64,000 bases of DNA from Quercus robur (Eukaryota; Streptophyta; Magnoliopsida; Fagales; Fagaceae): the NCBI RefSeq assembly GCF_932294415.1, contig NC_065544.1:36574310-36638309 (forward strand), given 5' to 3'. The translations under genes and the position numbers were made by a program. Positions within the stretch are counted from its first letter, which is position 1. Each line of letters starts with the position of its first letter. Below the pieces are notes generated by a model. That model was not told where the DNA came from. It ran no database searches and was given only the letters and a program-made list of their open reading frames with translations. This document shows, one piece after another, positions 11,762-23,367 of this stretch.

Positions 11762-12139
11762 AAACCCCGGCCAGCCTTCATATTTGTTTTTAGTTTAATG
11801 ATTAACTAGTTTTTTTTTATTTCGAAAACTTTGTAATCTGCTGGTAGTTTGAACCTGTTGAACGCGTATATGAAATTCTTTTCTTCCTATTTCCTTTTGG
11901 TTACTTGTTAATTGCCCTTGTCGATACTTACTGTTGTTTATGATTTTTGAACTAATTATCTTAACACGTATGAATAGTTGTGTATGCGATATATTTAGAA
12001 TCATGTTTCAGAACGTTAGCTTACCCGTACCTGTAGAGTCTTGAACTCATGTCTGACCCTCATTCAATGGAGATATAGGCATCATCCGAGATGTCAAGTG
12101 TAGCGTTAGGTCCTGCTTAGTATCCAGGTTTCTTTAAAG

Positions 12140-12890
12140 TAGTTGGCTTCCCCATAGGTTTGAGTCCGAGGACCGTGCAATACCTTGGTTCTGTCTAAAA
12201 CTTGATTTCTTAAGTAGTTGGTTTCCCCCATAGGTTTGAGTCCGAGGACCATGCAATACCATGGTTCTGTCCAAAACTTGATATTTAAGTAGTTGGTTTC
12301 CCCATAGGTTTGAGTCCGAGGACCATGCAATACCTTGGTTCTGTCCAAAACATGATTTTTAAATAGTTGGTTTCCCCATAGGTTTGAGTCCGAGGACCAT
12401 GCAATACATTGGTTCTGTCCAAAACATGATATTTAAGTAGTTGGTTTCCCCATAGGTTTGAGTCCGAGGACCATGCAATACCTTGGTTCTGTCCAAAACA
12501 TGATATTTAAGTAGTTGGTTTCCCCATAGGTTTGAGTCCGAGGACCATGCAATACCTTGGTTCTGTCCAAAACATGATATTTAAGTAGTTGGTTTCCCCA
12601 TAGGTTTGAGTCCGAGGACCATGCAATACCTTGATTCTGTCCAAAACATGATATTTAAGTAGTTGGTTTCCCCATATGTTTGAGTCCGAGGACCATGCAA
12701 TACCTTGGTTCTGTCCAAAACATGATATTTAAGTAGTTGGTTTCCCCATAGGTTTGAGTCCGAGGACCATGCAATACCTTAGTTCTGTCCAAAACTTGAT
12801 TTTTAAGTAGTTGGTTTCCCCATAGGTTTGAGTCCGAGGACCATGCAATACCTTGGTTCTGTCCAAAACTTGATTTTTATAAGTGGTTGG
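12140..12890. repeat. Tandem array of ten 74-75 bp units in element A
   Basis: Ten head-to-tail copies begin at about 12145, 12220, 12295, 12369, 12443, 12517, 12591, 12665, 12739 and 12813 (position of GGTTTCCCCATAGG or its variant). The conserved core runs from GTAGTTGGTTTCCCC through GAGTCCGAGGACC to GTTCTGTCCAAAAC. The array lies between the antisense gene and the primer-binding site, that is, in the leader of the retrotransposon. Tat-type plant elements are known to carry such variable arrays and to seed satellites. There are no unique spacers and no Cas genes, so it is not a CRISPR. Confidence 0.9.
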
Positions 12891-13110
12891 GGGAATTAAC
12901 CTCTCGGCTATGGCGCGGGACCTTGGTTTAGGGGGATTAGCTTTTCGGCCAAACCCTTAGAACCATCTGTGCTGCTGACGCTACGAAGCGCAGCCCCTAG
13001 TGAAGAAACGTAGCCCCTAGTGGAACTTTATGCTAAAACACTACACCCGGCTGTTGGAAATGATGTGAGTGATTGTCTCAACCCACCACCTGTGCTAAGA
13101 CACAAGCCTT

Positions 13111-13127
13111 TCCCACAGACGGCGCCA
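13111..13127 (-). other. Primer-binding site of element A
   Basis: On the minus strand, two bases after the LTR end, the sequence reads TGGCGCCGTCTGTGGGA. This has the form of a plant Ty3/gypsy primer-binding site complementary to a tRNA 3' end. The particular tRNA was not determined. It sets the orientation of the element as minus. Confidence 0.75.
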
Positions 13128-13129
13128 AT

Positions 13130-13830
13130 TGTAAGGATACAATTTGTAACGACCCATAATAATGTTGGGTTCGCACGTAAATAGACCCAAACAATATCAT
13201 TTATAGAGCGTGGGTTTGAAAGGCTAAGCTTTGGTCACAAGACAGTGGTTTTTCGCAGTGTTCATACAGAATTAAATCGTGTACGCTCGAGGAGTCTTTC
13301 TCTTGGAGGCGGGCTGGGAGGCTCTGGTTTTTGGCCATTTTTCCCAGCCCCTTTTTTGGTGCATTATCCTTCACATTATATAGCCCTTCTTGGTTGATCT
13401 TAGCCCTCCACTTGTTGATCAGGCAGGTGCCTACTTCTGTGCCCGTCCCATCAGCTGTCACTCCTTGCTTTCTGTTAGTTGCGATGATCGAAGTCACCCT
13501 GTCCAGGCGTCTTTTCTCATTAACATGGTCAGGACGCTAGCGGGTGCATTTAATGCGGAGGGGACGTATTTACCCTGAACCAGTTTCGCACCGTACCCCC
13601 ACGTGGGTCCCATTCTACTCGCATCTCCTTCAGGAGGCTTTTTGGGGGCAACCATCATCGAGACGTTGCTCTTCCCCTTGAAGTCCTGGAGTGCCGAGGA
13701 CAGGATCATCCTCGGCTGTTCCACTCGACACTTCGGCCTTTCCCCATTCGTCCTCGGCAAATACCCTCCTCAACACGGGCCCCGGGCCCTAATAGAGCGT
13801 GAGCCGGATCATAAATTCCCCGGCCCCACA
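13130..13830 (-). repeat. LTR of element A (5' LTR in element orientation)
   Basis: 701 bp, TG...CA, preceded by the primer-binding site and followed by the ATAAG target duplication at 13831-13835. Confidence 0.92.
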
Positions 13831-13835
13831 ATAAG

Positions 13836-14360
13836 ATTAAGCTAATCTACTCTAATATGTCAAGTGTGCCAAGTTAGGTTCCAAATCCAAAAGTGTTACT
13901 CTAATTTTTAATATTCATACTCTTTAAAAAAATAATTGAAATTTTCTTATAAAAAACTATCATTAACTTAAATATAAAATTAAATAAAATCATATCATAT
14001 TTTTAAATTTGAGTATAAGTTTCCAATATATTTTCTTAATGACTGAATTTTCATAATTTATTTGAAATAAATATATTTAATAAGTATTAAAAAAATTCAT
14101 TATATCAAAATAACAAAATTACATTAATAAATAAATAAAATAAGTATATAAATAATTTAACAAACCATATTAATTTTTTAATAAAATGGAGAAATTAAAA
14201 ATAAAAAAAAATTTGCATAATGCACTATAATAAATGATATTTTCACATAATTTTCTCAAGCTTTGAAGAAAATAAAATAAAATGAACACTAGTAATATTA
14301 AACTTAATTATGAAAATTGAATGCATATTTAATTATAATTATTCTTAATTATGTCTTTTA
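13836..14360. other. Very AT-rich intergenic stretch, no gene seen
   Basis: Almost entirely A and T with no long frame. Nothing recognised. Confidence 0.5.
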
Positions 14361-14362
14361 TC

Positions 14363-14570
14363 AATTAACTCAACTAGTAAAATCTTTGATAGTTAAATAA
14401 GAGATCTGAAATTCAATCCTCGCCTACACCAAAAACTGATTGATGTCTTGGTCTAATAATAAAAAATACAATTATTAGTAGCGGATGTCATAGGTTGAAA
14501 CTCTATCACCAAAAACAAAAACTTATCCCAAAAAAAATAAATAAATAAAATTGTAGGGCTGAATCATGTC
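14363..14570 (+). mobile_element. Probable tRNA-derived SINE
   Basis: The segment has a tRNA-like start (ACTCAACTAGTAAAATCT, weak A box), a B-box-like AATTCAATCCTCGCC about 35 bp on, then a second tRNA-like part ending in ATAGGTTGAAACTC, and an A-rich tail with AAATAAATAAAT. This matches common plant SINE architecture. No target duplication was found. Confidence 0.45.
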
Positions 14571-14773
14571 AATCATGACATCCATATTTGATTTTAACGG
14601 TCACTTGTAGTGCTTGCATTTATGAATAAAAAATCATTAATTTATTAGCATAGAGAGCACCAATTTTGATCCAACTCCTTCAGAATAAATTTCACTCTAC
14701 ATTAAAATCAAAGGATGATGAAGATGCATAAAAAGAGAACAATTATTTATTGATTTGTTTTCCATAGATAATG

Positions 14774-16942
14774 TTTTTTTTTTTTTTTTTTTTGATAGAA
14801 ATACTGAGAATAATATTATTAAAACACTTAAAACGTTACATCGTGGATAAGAGCTTGCTCTAAAGGCAAGGTGTCTCTTCAATCCATGCAATAAAATCAG
14901 TAATGCCAAAAGCATGTTTTGCTAACACATGAGCCAGCCTATTCCCTTGTCTTTTAACGTGGGAAAATTCCACCCTATTGAAGCCCATGTTGAGATCCAA
15001 AATGCCTTATGTAACTACTAAGACCACGGATAGAGGAGCAGAGGTACCTTTCAAAGCTTGGATCATGATCAAGCAATCACTTTCCACCACAATGTCCCGA
15101 ATACCAATATCTTGTGCGAACGACAACCCTGCCTCAATAGCCTTGGATTCGATTTCAATGGCACCCAGGGCGCATCCAAGTTTCTGCACATCGCAACCTC
15201 CACCCTACCCAATTCGTCTCTGACAATCACACCCACACCTGCCTTCCCAGTAGCTTTATCTACCGCACCATCAACATTTATTTTAAACAAAAATCTTGGT
15301 GGTGGGGACCATGTCATGGCTCTCTAGATGATAGGCTCCATGTTTGTTTGTGCTATTGTAGCAGCAATATATTCCTCCATATAGGATGCTACCCAACTAA
15401 CCAACGCATTACCTGGCTTTCTCTGAGCTCCCATTCTTACTTCATTACTATGATACCACACTGCCCATGCTAGAAGGACCACCCGTGCCACCTTGTCCAC
15501 ATCAACTTGGTCAACCATAACCATCCTCCACATCAGATGATAAAAGGAATTCAGAGAAAAAGCTCCACCTGGCAACACTATTTTTGAGCATGCCCACAGC
15601 TCACGTGCCCTCGGACGAGAGATGAAAGTATGACCTATTGTTTCAACCTCCAACCTACAACCATCACAGAGATCGTCTTGCACTGCCTTATGCTTTAGGA
15701 GGTTTACCTTGGTGGTAAGTATGTCGCGGCATGCTCGCCATGCGAAGTGTCTAGTCTTGTGTGGGAGGGGAAGGGCCCATAAACTTTTCCAAAATTGCCG
15801 ACTTGGACCCATATCCAAGCTAGTGCCACTGTTAGGGTCTGAAGAAAGTCTCGTTGCTACTGTATAAGCACTATGAACACTAAACTTTCCATTTGATGTT
15901 TCAACCTACACGAGCTTATCCTTCAGAAAACGGGAGCTCAGTGGTATGCTTTGTATAATGTCAACCTCATATGGAAGGAATAAGGCAGCTAAGACTTCTA
16001 TTTTCCACCGAACATTTTCATGGTCTATGAGCTCCCCCACTAGTGTATCTGGGTGTAGAAATGACCTGGGAGAAGCCACTTTGTGAGTTGGGGTTGAAGG
16101 CAGCCACTTGTCACCCCATATTCGAATGCTATTACCATTGCCAACCCTCCATTTAATCCCCTCCCTAACTATGTGTTGAGCAGCCATGATGCTTCACCAT
16201 GTATATGACGAGTTGTTTCCCATAGACGCTTCAATGAACTCACATCTGGGAAAGTATTTAGCCTTGAGTACCCTGTAAACCAAGGATGAGTGATTTGTTT
16301 GTAGCCGCCACCCTTGCTCGGCTAATAAGGCCAAGTTGAACTGTTTCAACTTCTTGAAGCTCATTCCTCCACTTGATTTTGGTTCGCACATTTTCTCCCA
16401 GCTTAGCCAGACAATCTTCTTCTCTTATTCTTTTTGGCCCCACCAGAAATTCCTTATCATATTGGTAAGGTCGTCACACAGAGAGTCTGGAATTTTGAAA
16501 CAGCTCATCATGTATGTAGGGATTGCTTGTGCCACTGCCTTGATTAGGACCTCCTTACCCACCTTGGATAAATCTTCTACTTCTAGCCTGCTAGCTTCTT
16601 GCCCACTTTTTCCTTTATGTCGTTGAAAGAGTTCCATTTATTCCTGCCCACCAAGGAAGGTAAGCCTAAATATTTCTCATGCTGTTTGATCACTTGTGCT
16701 TCGAATCTCCCTTTTATTTCTTCCTTGATAGTGGTAGAGGTGTTGCTGCTGAAAAAGAGGGAGGTTTTTGCTCTATTTAGTTGTTGACCCGAGGCTTCCT
16801 TGTACACTCACAAAACCTTCTAAAGTGCATTGCATTCTTCAAGGAATGCTTTACAGAATATGAGGCTGTCATCTGCAAAAAATAGATGAGATAAAATGGG
16901 ACCCTCGCGACAAACCGAGACTCCTTTCATGTCGCCACTAGC
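14774..16942 (-). mobile_element. 5'-truncated L1-type LINE
   Basis: A perfect 14-bp target duplication CCATAGATAATGTT flanks the insertion (14762-14775 and 16943-16956). The minus strand ends in a poly-A tail, seen as 20 T on the plus strand at 14774-14793. The element keeps only the C-terminal part of ORF2, from just before the reverse transcriptase FADD motif to the stop at 14860. Truncation at the 5' end is normal for target-primed reverse transcription. Confidence 0.9.
14860..16942 (-). pseudogene. LINE ORF2 fragment: RT C-terminus, zinc-binding region and RNase H
   Basis: Reading from 16942 downwards the fragment shows FFADDSLIF (the reverse transcriptase catalytic FADD), the thumb region with [13 protein letters not shown], the MIRNFWWGQ block, a CDGCRLEVETIGHTF zinc-finger-like segment typical of zf-RVT, and an RNase H-type domain (FKINVDGAV with the catalytic Asp, IESKAIEAGL with the Glu, and VVESDCLIMI with the Asp). 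The final segment ends in a TAG at 14860-14862. Several frameshifts and in-frame stops divide it into pieces of 60-164 codons, so it is non-functional. An RNase H domain at the end of ORF2 is a known feature of plant L1 elements. Confidence 0.85.
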
Positions 16943-16956
16943 CCATAGATAATGTT

Positions 16957-18336
16957 GGTGTTGCTTAAATTAATAGATAGTGCATAATCTACAATGCACC
17001 TAGCACATGGAATCAAACTTTTCTAGATTAGCTTTAGCTGAATTTTTATTGTTCCTTTTGTGTTAGAAAGGTTCAATACACTACCACTGGGCATTTTAAA
17101 ATGTGTTTAAAGTTATACTCAAATTCAAATGAAGAGTAAAACCAAAAGTGTAATGTTTAAAGTGTCGTATACAAACACAGTAGGTTGTCTAATGTACTTT
17201 ATGGTGAGTACTAGGCCTAATTTTTCTCATGCAATAAGTGTGATTAGTAGGAATATGGAAGATCCATGAAAAAGAGCATGAGAAACGTAGTAAAATAGAT
17301 ATTCGAATATGTTATAGACAATTGTGAACAATGTATCCTCTAAGATCAGAGAGCTTGTGCAAATACGACATTAAAAAAAATTAAAAATTAAAAGTTGAAC
17401 CAAATAGTGACATTAAAAAAAAAAAAAGAACCAAGTGGTACTTAACATCTTCAAAAATTGGGTGGGAATTTAGGTACAATTTCTAATGTGTTTCATTGAT
17501 CAATGCAACTCAATTAGTATTATCACACTTATAAGCACAATTATATTCAACTGTGTGTTGCATCAATGCAATCACATGGTTGAATTTAATTGGACAACAT
17601 GACCAAATTTAGGCTTAAGCCTTTTCTTAAGAGCCCACCCCCCACCACCCCCCCCCCCCCCCCCCCCCCCGGTCTCCTCTTCCCAATAAGAAAAAAGGCC
17701 ACAAAATTAAGGGCTAATTAGTTTTATTGAAAATTTAAGGGTTAGAAGATAATAAAATTTTATAAGACAAAGATAACAGTGAAGATAATCACAATGATGT
17801 TAAAACATGTTATATAGAAAAATAAAATAAAAAACCTTCTCAAAAAAATGTTATATAAAAATAATTTTTATATAAAGAGACTAGATTATTTTCACATACC
17901 TTAAGAAAGAATGTTATGTCCAGCATAACTTGTCACCCTAATCCTTAAAATTACCATTGTTCTTTTTCTTCTTCTTCTTCTTCTTCTTCTTCTCCTTCTT
18001 TTGAGTTGAGTTTGTAGTGTGCAAGTTGTTACTAATTCTAATTTGAACCCACACTGAAATTACTTTTTTGTCCATCATTAACCACCTCCTACTTAAAATT
18101 TGTTGTGAATGTGTTGTGGACATAACAATAACATTTCTCAATTATATAACACATAAATACAATGATAGATTGTGTTACGTGCAAAAGAAGTGGAAATTTT
18201 TTTTTTGTTGCGGATGTTAACACTCTATTTGCTACATAATATTAATTTGGATTAGAATAATTTGTTGCATAATATTAGGATTTTTTTTTTTTTGGGGGAT
18301 GGAATATTAGGATTAATTGCATATATATTTTTATTT
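16957..18336. other. Intergenic region with a long C homopolymer
   Basis: No gene was recognised. A run of 23 C occurs at 17648-17670 next to CCACC repeats, and a CTT-repeat tract near 17964-17995. The remainder is AT-rich. Confidence 0.5.
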
Positions 18337-19011
18337 TCTATACTATTTATAAGAGGATTCCCTTCTTTGAACTGGACTTTTATGTGATTCAAAAATACCC
18401 ATAAACCTTAGGTTTAACAGGGAAAAACCTTGAGGATAACCCGGTAAAAATATATCTTCAACTCTACTTAAAATGCTTACAAAATAGGACACTCTCCTAC
18501 TAATTCATGTCTTTAAAACAAACTTATCCAATTTTTTTTTTTTTAATTATGACACTAGACCAAAAAAAAAAAAACCTCATCGTTGGCTTTTATGAGAGGT
18601 TTAGTAGATAGTGCCTAATAATATTGCCCAATTTGTCTTGGTGACACATTAGACCAGCCCTTCACCACTTCACAAGTATGAAGTGTCACATTCTAAGTGG
18701 TGGCTTCCACGTGATTGCATAAGGATGGTTATCTAGATGGACAAATGGGTGAGGAAGAGAAAATCCTTACCAAATAGCAAAAACCATTGGACATTAAAAA
18801 AAGAGGACTTTGTGGACCAAATAGGGTTTGTGGACCAAATAGTATTCTTGTCTTTTTGAACTTTTTGGGACGAATCTACACCGGGCAAGTTGAAAAAGGG
18901 ACAAAGTAATAGTGCGCATGTGAAGAGTCTAATAATAAAGTGTTGTAGACATATCATTTCTCAATAATAAAATAAGAGAATTTAATCATTTGACTAGGTT
19001 GCAACGGCTAG
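18337..19011. mobile_element. Candidate Helitron-like element
   Basis: It begins TCTATACTATTTATAAGAGGATTC, similar in its last part to the TTAAGAGGATTC found at 22448 and 22878, and ends near GCAACGGCTAG followed by T. Helitrons start with TC and end in CTRR, but the expected 3' hairpin is weak here, so the call is tentative. Confidence 0.3.
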
Positions 19012-19020
19012 TAAAGCTAG

Positions 19021-20194
19021 TCTTTGAGTTTTATTAAGATAAGTTGTTCCTAAAATGTAGGAATTATCTTGTATAAAATGAATAATAGTTTATTTGAATA
19101 AAATCCAAAAATTTATTTATGCAAAATAATTTGTTGAGGTTAAGGATTCCTCAGTATCACAATTTATTTTTAGTGTTTATTCTTTTGAGGCACAACATTT
19201 TCATTATTTTTAATAATTAATTAATTATCTTTTATAAGATTTTTATTTTTATATTTTTGGTACTCACATCTATTGTGAATTGTGAAGATTATAAAGGAGA
19301 AATCTTGTTCTAAAATAAAAATAAATAAATAACCAAAAAAAAAAAAGTTATCTTACCAAATCTTTATTTATTTATTGTTTAATGGAGAAAATTTTGGTGT
19401 ACCTAACGTTGCACAACCGTAGTCCATACTCCACAGAGACAGAAATAGTATTTTGAGAGTCTGAGACACGTCTGTCTCGTACAAATCCTGCTCCTTTGTT
19501 GCTTGTCCAATGAAACAGTGCCAGCCTTACATGTATGAGTACGAACTTCAATAATATTTGGACAATTTCAATTTTTGACATATAAATGACGCATCCTAGT
19601 AAACCAAAGATCTTCTGCATCCTTGACCCTTTCATGCCGCCTCATTTAATCATTTTGTCTGCTTTTTTTTTTAATTATTATAGAAAGTATAAAAAGATTC
19701 ATTTGGATCATCAAAATCAAACGGATCCTCCTAATCTTAAATTTGACTAAATTTTAATTTACGTATTCAAAATTTGGAATAATTTTAGTTTTGATCCCTA
19801 AATTTTTAAAATTTTAATGTGTCCCTAATATTATTTAGTATTTGGGGGAAAAAAAATGTTATTCTACCTACGCCAATTAATGAGCTTGCTGTTAAATACT
19901 ATCGAAAGTTTGCCATGTGTATTAGTTAGTTTAATTAATTATTATTATGCCACATCAATTAGTAACCTAAAAGATATTAACAAATTAGAAAAATAATCTA
20001 AAACCAAAAGCAAAAATTAAAATTTAAAAAAAAAAAAAATCATTCTTAACATTTTCTCTACTTCCAAATGGGTGCTAGGAATCCCATCTAACATCACAAC
20101 CACTCTACTCTCTATTAACCATCAAGGACGCATTTACTTAACAATTATCAATATAATACAATTTGAGAATGAAAATGGGAGGGGACAAAGTGTT
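19021..20194. other. Intergenic region with a dispersed repeat copy
   Basis: The block at about 19400-19640 has a decayed relative at 7375-7660 in the same order. An 87-codon minus-strand frame in it matches nothing I know. The rest is AT-rich. Confidence 0.4.
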
Positions 20195-20203
20195 TAATTT
20201 TTT

Positions 20204-20853
20204 GGTTAAAATGCAAAACACATCCTTTATGCTTCAGAAAAATTCATTTCAGTTCTCTAACTTTGTTTTTGTTTATTTCAGTCTTCTAACTTTCAAGTTT
20301 ATTCAATTAAGTCTTTTCCATCAACTTTTGTTATATGTTGTGATTAATTTCCAATTTTTAAAATTTTTCTTCAAATTTTTAAATTAAAAAATTCAATTAG
20401 TGATTGAAAAACATTTTTCAGATTTTTTTTTCAAAAAATTTTAACAAAAGTTGACGAAAATGCCTTAATTGAATAAATTTGAAATTTAGAGAACTGAAAT
20501 GAACGAAAACAAAGTTAAAGGACTGAAATGACTTCTGCTCCACCAAAATTCATTTTAGCTCTCTAACTTTATTTTTGTTTATTTCAATCTTCTAACTTTC
20601 AAGTTTATTCAATTAAGTCTTTTCTATCAACTTTTGTTATATGTTGTGATTAATTTTCCAATTTTTAAAATTTTTCTTCAAATTTTTTTATTTAAAAAAT
20701 TCAATTAATGATTAAAAAATATTTTTCAAATTGTTTTTTCAAAAAATTTTAACAAAAGTTGACAAAAATGCCTTAATTAAATAAATATGAAACTAGTTAA
20801 AAGATTGAAATGAATTCTGAAAAAACTTGGAGAATGTGTTTTACATTTTAGCC
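20204..20853. mobile_element. Mutator-like (MULE) element, small
   Basis: Ends GGTTAAAATGC and ACATTTTAGCC are inverted. The flanks TAATTTTTT (20195-20203) and TAATTTTTA (20854-20862) form a 9-bp target duplication with one mismatch. The interior is an imperfect tandem duplication of about 320 bp (20225-20540 and 20541-20830), each half itself an inverted-repeat arm pair. No transposase is present. Confidence 0.7.
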
Positions 20854-21203
20854 TAATTTTTATTTACAATTTTTTAAAACCTCACTTTTCTCGCTTTTTT
20901 CAAGGTACAAGTATATTTTAACACGCTTTTGTCAAAAAAATTTCAGTAAAAAGTTAGATAAATTATTCCCAGACAGATACTAAAATTTCACACTATTGTA
21001 TTTTATTCATTAATCATGTCAAATCATACATCACATGCATCCACACTAGATTTTTACAATCAAATTGTAGTGTTTGCACTTGTGAATAAAAATTCACTAA
21101 TGTGTTTCTATAGAACACCAATTTTAATCAAAGGAAGACGAAGATGATGAATTGATGATGTATAAAAAGTGATTAATTGTTTATAAGTTGCATAAAAATA
21201 TAA

Positions 21204-21455
21204 GGCTAAAATGTAAAACTGACCCTCTAAGTTTTACCGCTTGTCATTTCAGTCCTCTAAGTTTCAAAGTATGTCAATTTAGTCTTCTGTTACCTTCTGT
21301 CAAGCATTGCCGTTTTGAATGGTTTTTTTTTTTTAATTTTTTTTATTGAAAAACGTTAATTACCAACAAAAAAAAAAAAATCTTAAAATTGCTATTTAGA
21401 ACAACAAGAAGACCAAAACTTTTCAGAAACCCAGATTGTCATTAACTCATTATAT

Positions 21456-21498
<43 letters not shown>

Positions 21499-22268
21499 AA
21501 AACAGAGCAAAGCTTTTCATTTACATAATCAAAATCCAATCTTTTTCTTCATTTCTTTTCCCCCACAGTTCCACACACCAACCGAAACTAAAAAAAAAAA
21601 CACATGGGCATGTACCCTACCTTGACTACATTGAGAGTGTCAACGATAATAGCAGAAGAGAAAAGTGTTGTCGGCGGCAGAGACAACTTGCTTTCCGAAC
21701 CCCAAAGTCACCTCTTCAACCTGCTATCCACAGCCTAATCCTGGCTGTCCATCTACATTTGAGAACAATAGTGTTGAAGAGTAAGGTTAAGCATGAAATT
21801 TGAAGGTCAAATACGATGATGATAACAAAATCAAATTCGGTTTCAAAGCGAAACAATACAGTCAAGAAGTAAACTTGTTTTACCTAGAATTACACGCACC
21901 CATTGATCCTTGAACAGAAACCCAGACGATCTCAAAAGCTTTCTACACGACTCGAGAACCTTATCCCTACTCTCCAAACCCAAATTGTTCAAATCCACCA
22001 TCCTATTCTTCCTAATCAAAAAGTTGTCCAACGTAAAAATGTTTGGGCTAATAACGTTTTTCAGTGAAATTAAATCAAGAAATTAAATAATAAAAAAATC
22101 ATCCAAAACAGTGTTGATTTGGTTAGTTAACGGCATTACTTGACAGAATGGGAATGGAAGACTAAATTGACAAACTTTGAAACTTAGGCGCTGAAATGAC
22201 AAAACTGAAACTTAGAGGACTGAAATGACAAAAGGTAAAATTTAGAGTGTCAGTTTTGCATTTTAGCC
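21204..22268. mobile_element. Mutator-like element with possible captured exon
   Basis: Ends GGCTAAAATG and CATTTTAGCC and a perfect 9-bp target duplication AAAATATAA (21195-21203 and 22269-22277) identify a MULE of 1065 bp. Inverted arms extend about 110 bp. The interior 21540-22031 is less AT-rich. On the minus strand it contains a 62-codon frame (start 22031) with a possible GTAAAA donor at about 21882 and a TGTAG acceptor near 21765. This looks like captured gene sequence, but I do not recognise the source. Confidence 0.75.
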
Positions 22269-22439
22269 AAAATATAACTATATCGTAAAAAATAAAAATT
22301 AACTAATAATATACACACTACTGCTAGTGAACAAGACATTATATGTACCGGACAAACTTATCTAGTTAAAGAATATTCGATTCTCATTAAAGTCCAATTC
22401 CACTCCATTATTTTAAGAAAAAAATGTTTATATATATAT

Positions 22440-22860
22440 ATATATATATTAAGAGGATTCAGAAAGTTAGTTATTGTTTTTTTTCTTATCAAAAATACCC
22501 CTAAATTAATTAACTAACAACTAAAAAATGGATTTAAAATAGTAAATTGGCAAAAGAAAATTAGTTATTGCTTTTTTTATTGTCAAAAATACTCCTATGT
22601 AAAACTTAAAAATGGGGTTAAAATAGTAAATTGACAAAAATAATAAATTCCTACTTCTATGTTGAAATACCTTCTTACTTCTAATAAACTCCTACTTTTA
22701 GGTTAATTTAAATTCCTACTTCTACTCTCTAACTCCCTACAAAATAGAATCACTCTTTTGTTAGTTTTAAAACTCCTCAAATCTACAAACTCACCCCACT
22801 TATTCTTTTTTTTTTTTTTTTTGTGATTGGAAAAAGTAGAAATCCCAAATTATAATAAAT
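22440..22860. repeat. Direct repeat, first copy of the Helitron-like unit
   Basis: The block from TTAAGAGGATTC at about 22448 to AATTATAATAAATGCAAATA is repeated about 430 bp further on (from 22878) with few changes. It lacks the CTAG-ending 3' part of the second copy. Confidence 0.7.
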
Positions 22861-22867
22861 GCAAATA

Positions 22868-23232
22868 TCTGTATATATTAAGAGGATTCAAAAAGTTAGT
22901 TATTGTTTTTTTTTCTTATCAAAAATACCCTTAAATTAATTAACTAACAACTTAAAAATGGATTTAAAATTGTAAATTGACAAAAGAAAGTTAGTTATTA
23001 CTTTTTTTATTATCAAAAATATCCTACGTAAAACTTAAAAATGGGGTTAAAAAAGTAAATCGATAAAAATAATAAATTCCTACTTCTATGTTGAAATACC
23101 TTCTTGCTTTTAATAAACTCCTACTTTTACGTTAATTTAAATTCCTACTTCTACTCTCTAACTCCTTACAAAATAGAATCACTCTTTTGTTAGTTTTAAA
23201 ACTCCTCAAATCTACAAAACTCACCCCACGTG

Positions 23233-23263
<31 letters not shown>

Positions 23264-23367
23264 TTTGTGATTGGAAAAAGTAAAAATCTCAAATTATAAT
23301 AAATGTAAATTATTAACCTTTACCTAAAAAATAGAAAAGCCTCGAGCATGCGCTTGCCCAGAAGCTA

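Larger units (their letters stand above)
7831..13830 (-). mobile_element. LTR retrotransposon A, non-autonomous, carrying an antisense gene
   Basis: Complete 6000-bp element: two 701-bp LTRs beginning TGTAAGGA and ending CCCCACA, flanked by a perfect 5-bp target duplication ATAAG (7826-7830 and 13831-13835). A tRNA-type primer-binding site lies inside the right LTR on the minus strand (13111-13127), and a polypurine tract TTTTGAGGGGCTAT (8532-8545, minus strand) adjoins the left LTR. The element therefore runs right to left. I count about 27 mismatches between its LTRs, roughly 4 percent. No gag, protease, reverse transcriptase or integrase frame is visible, so mobilisation would need enzymes from another element. 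The only gene lies on the opposite strand (9067-11761). This resembles Ty3/gypsy Tat-lineage elements, which are known to carry extra, sometimes antisense, frames; that assignment is inference. Confidence 0.9.

Noticed and set aside
12140..12890. Regular direct repeats resembling a CRISPR array
   Set aside because: Units are contiguous 74-75 bp tandem copies without unique spacers, lie in a plant LTR retrotransposon, and no Cas genes exist.
17648..17670. Long C homopolymer as a functional G-quadruplex-like site
   Set aside because: Single-base runs of this kind are common slippage products and often unreliable in assemblies; no gene context supports a function.
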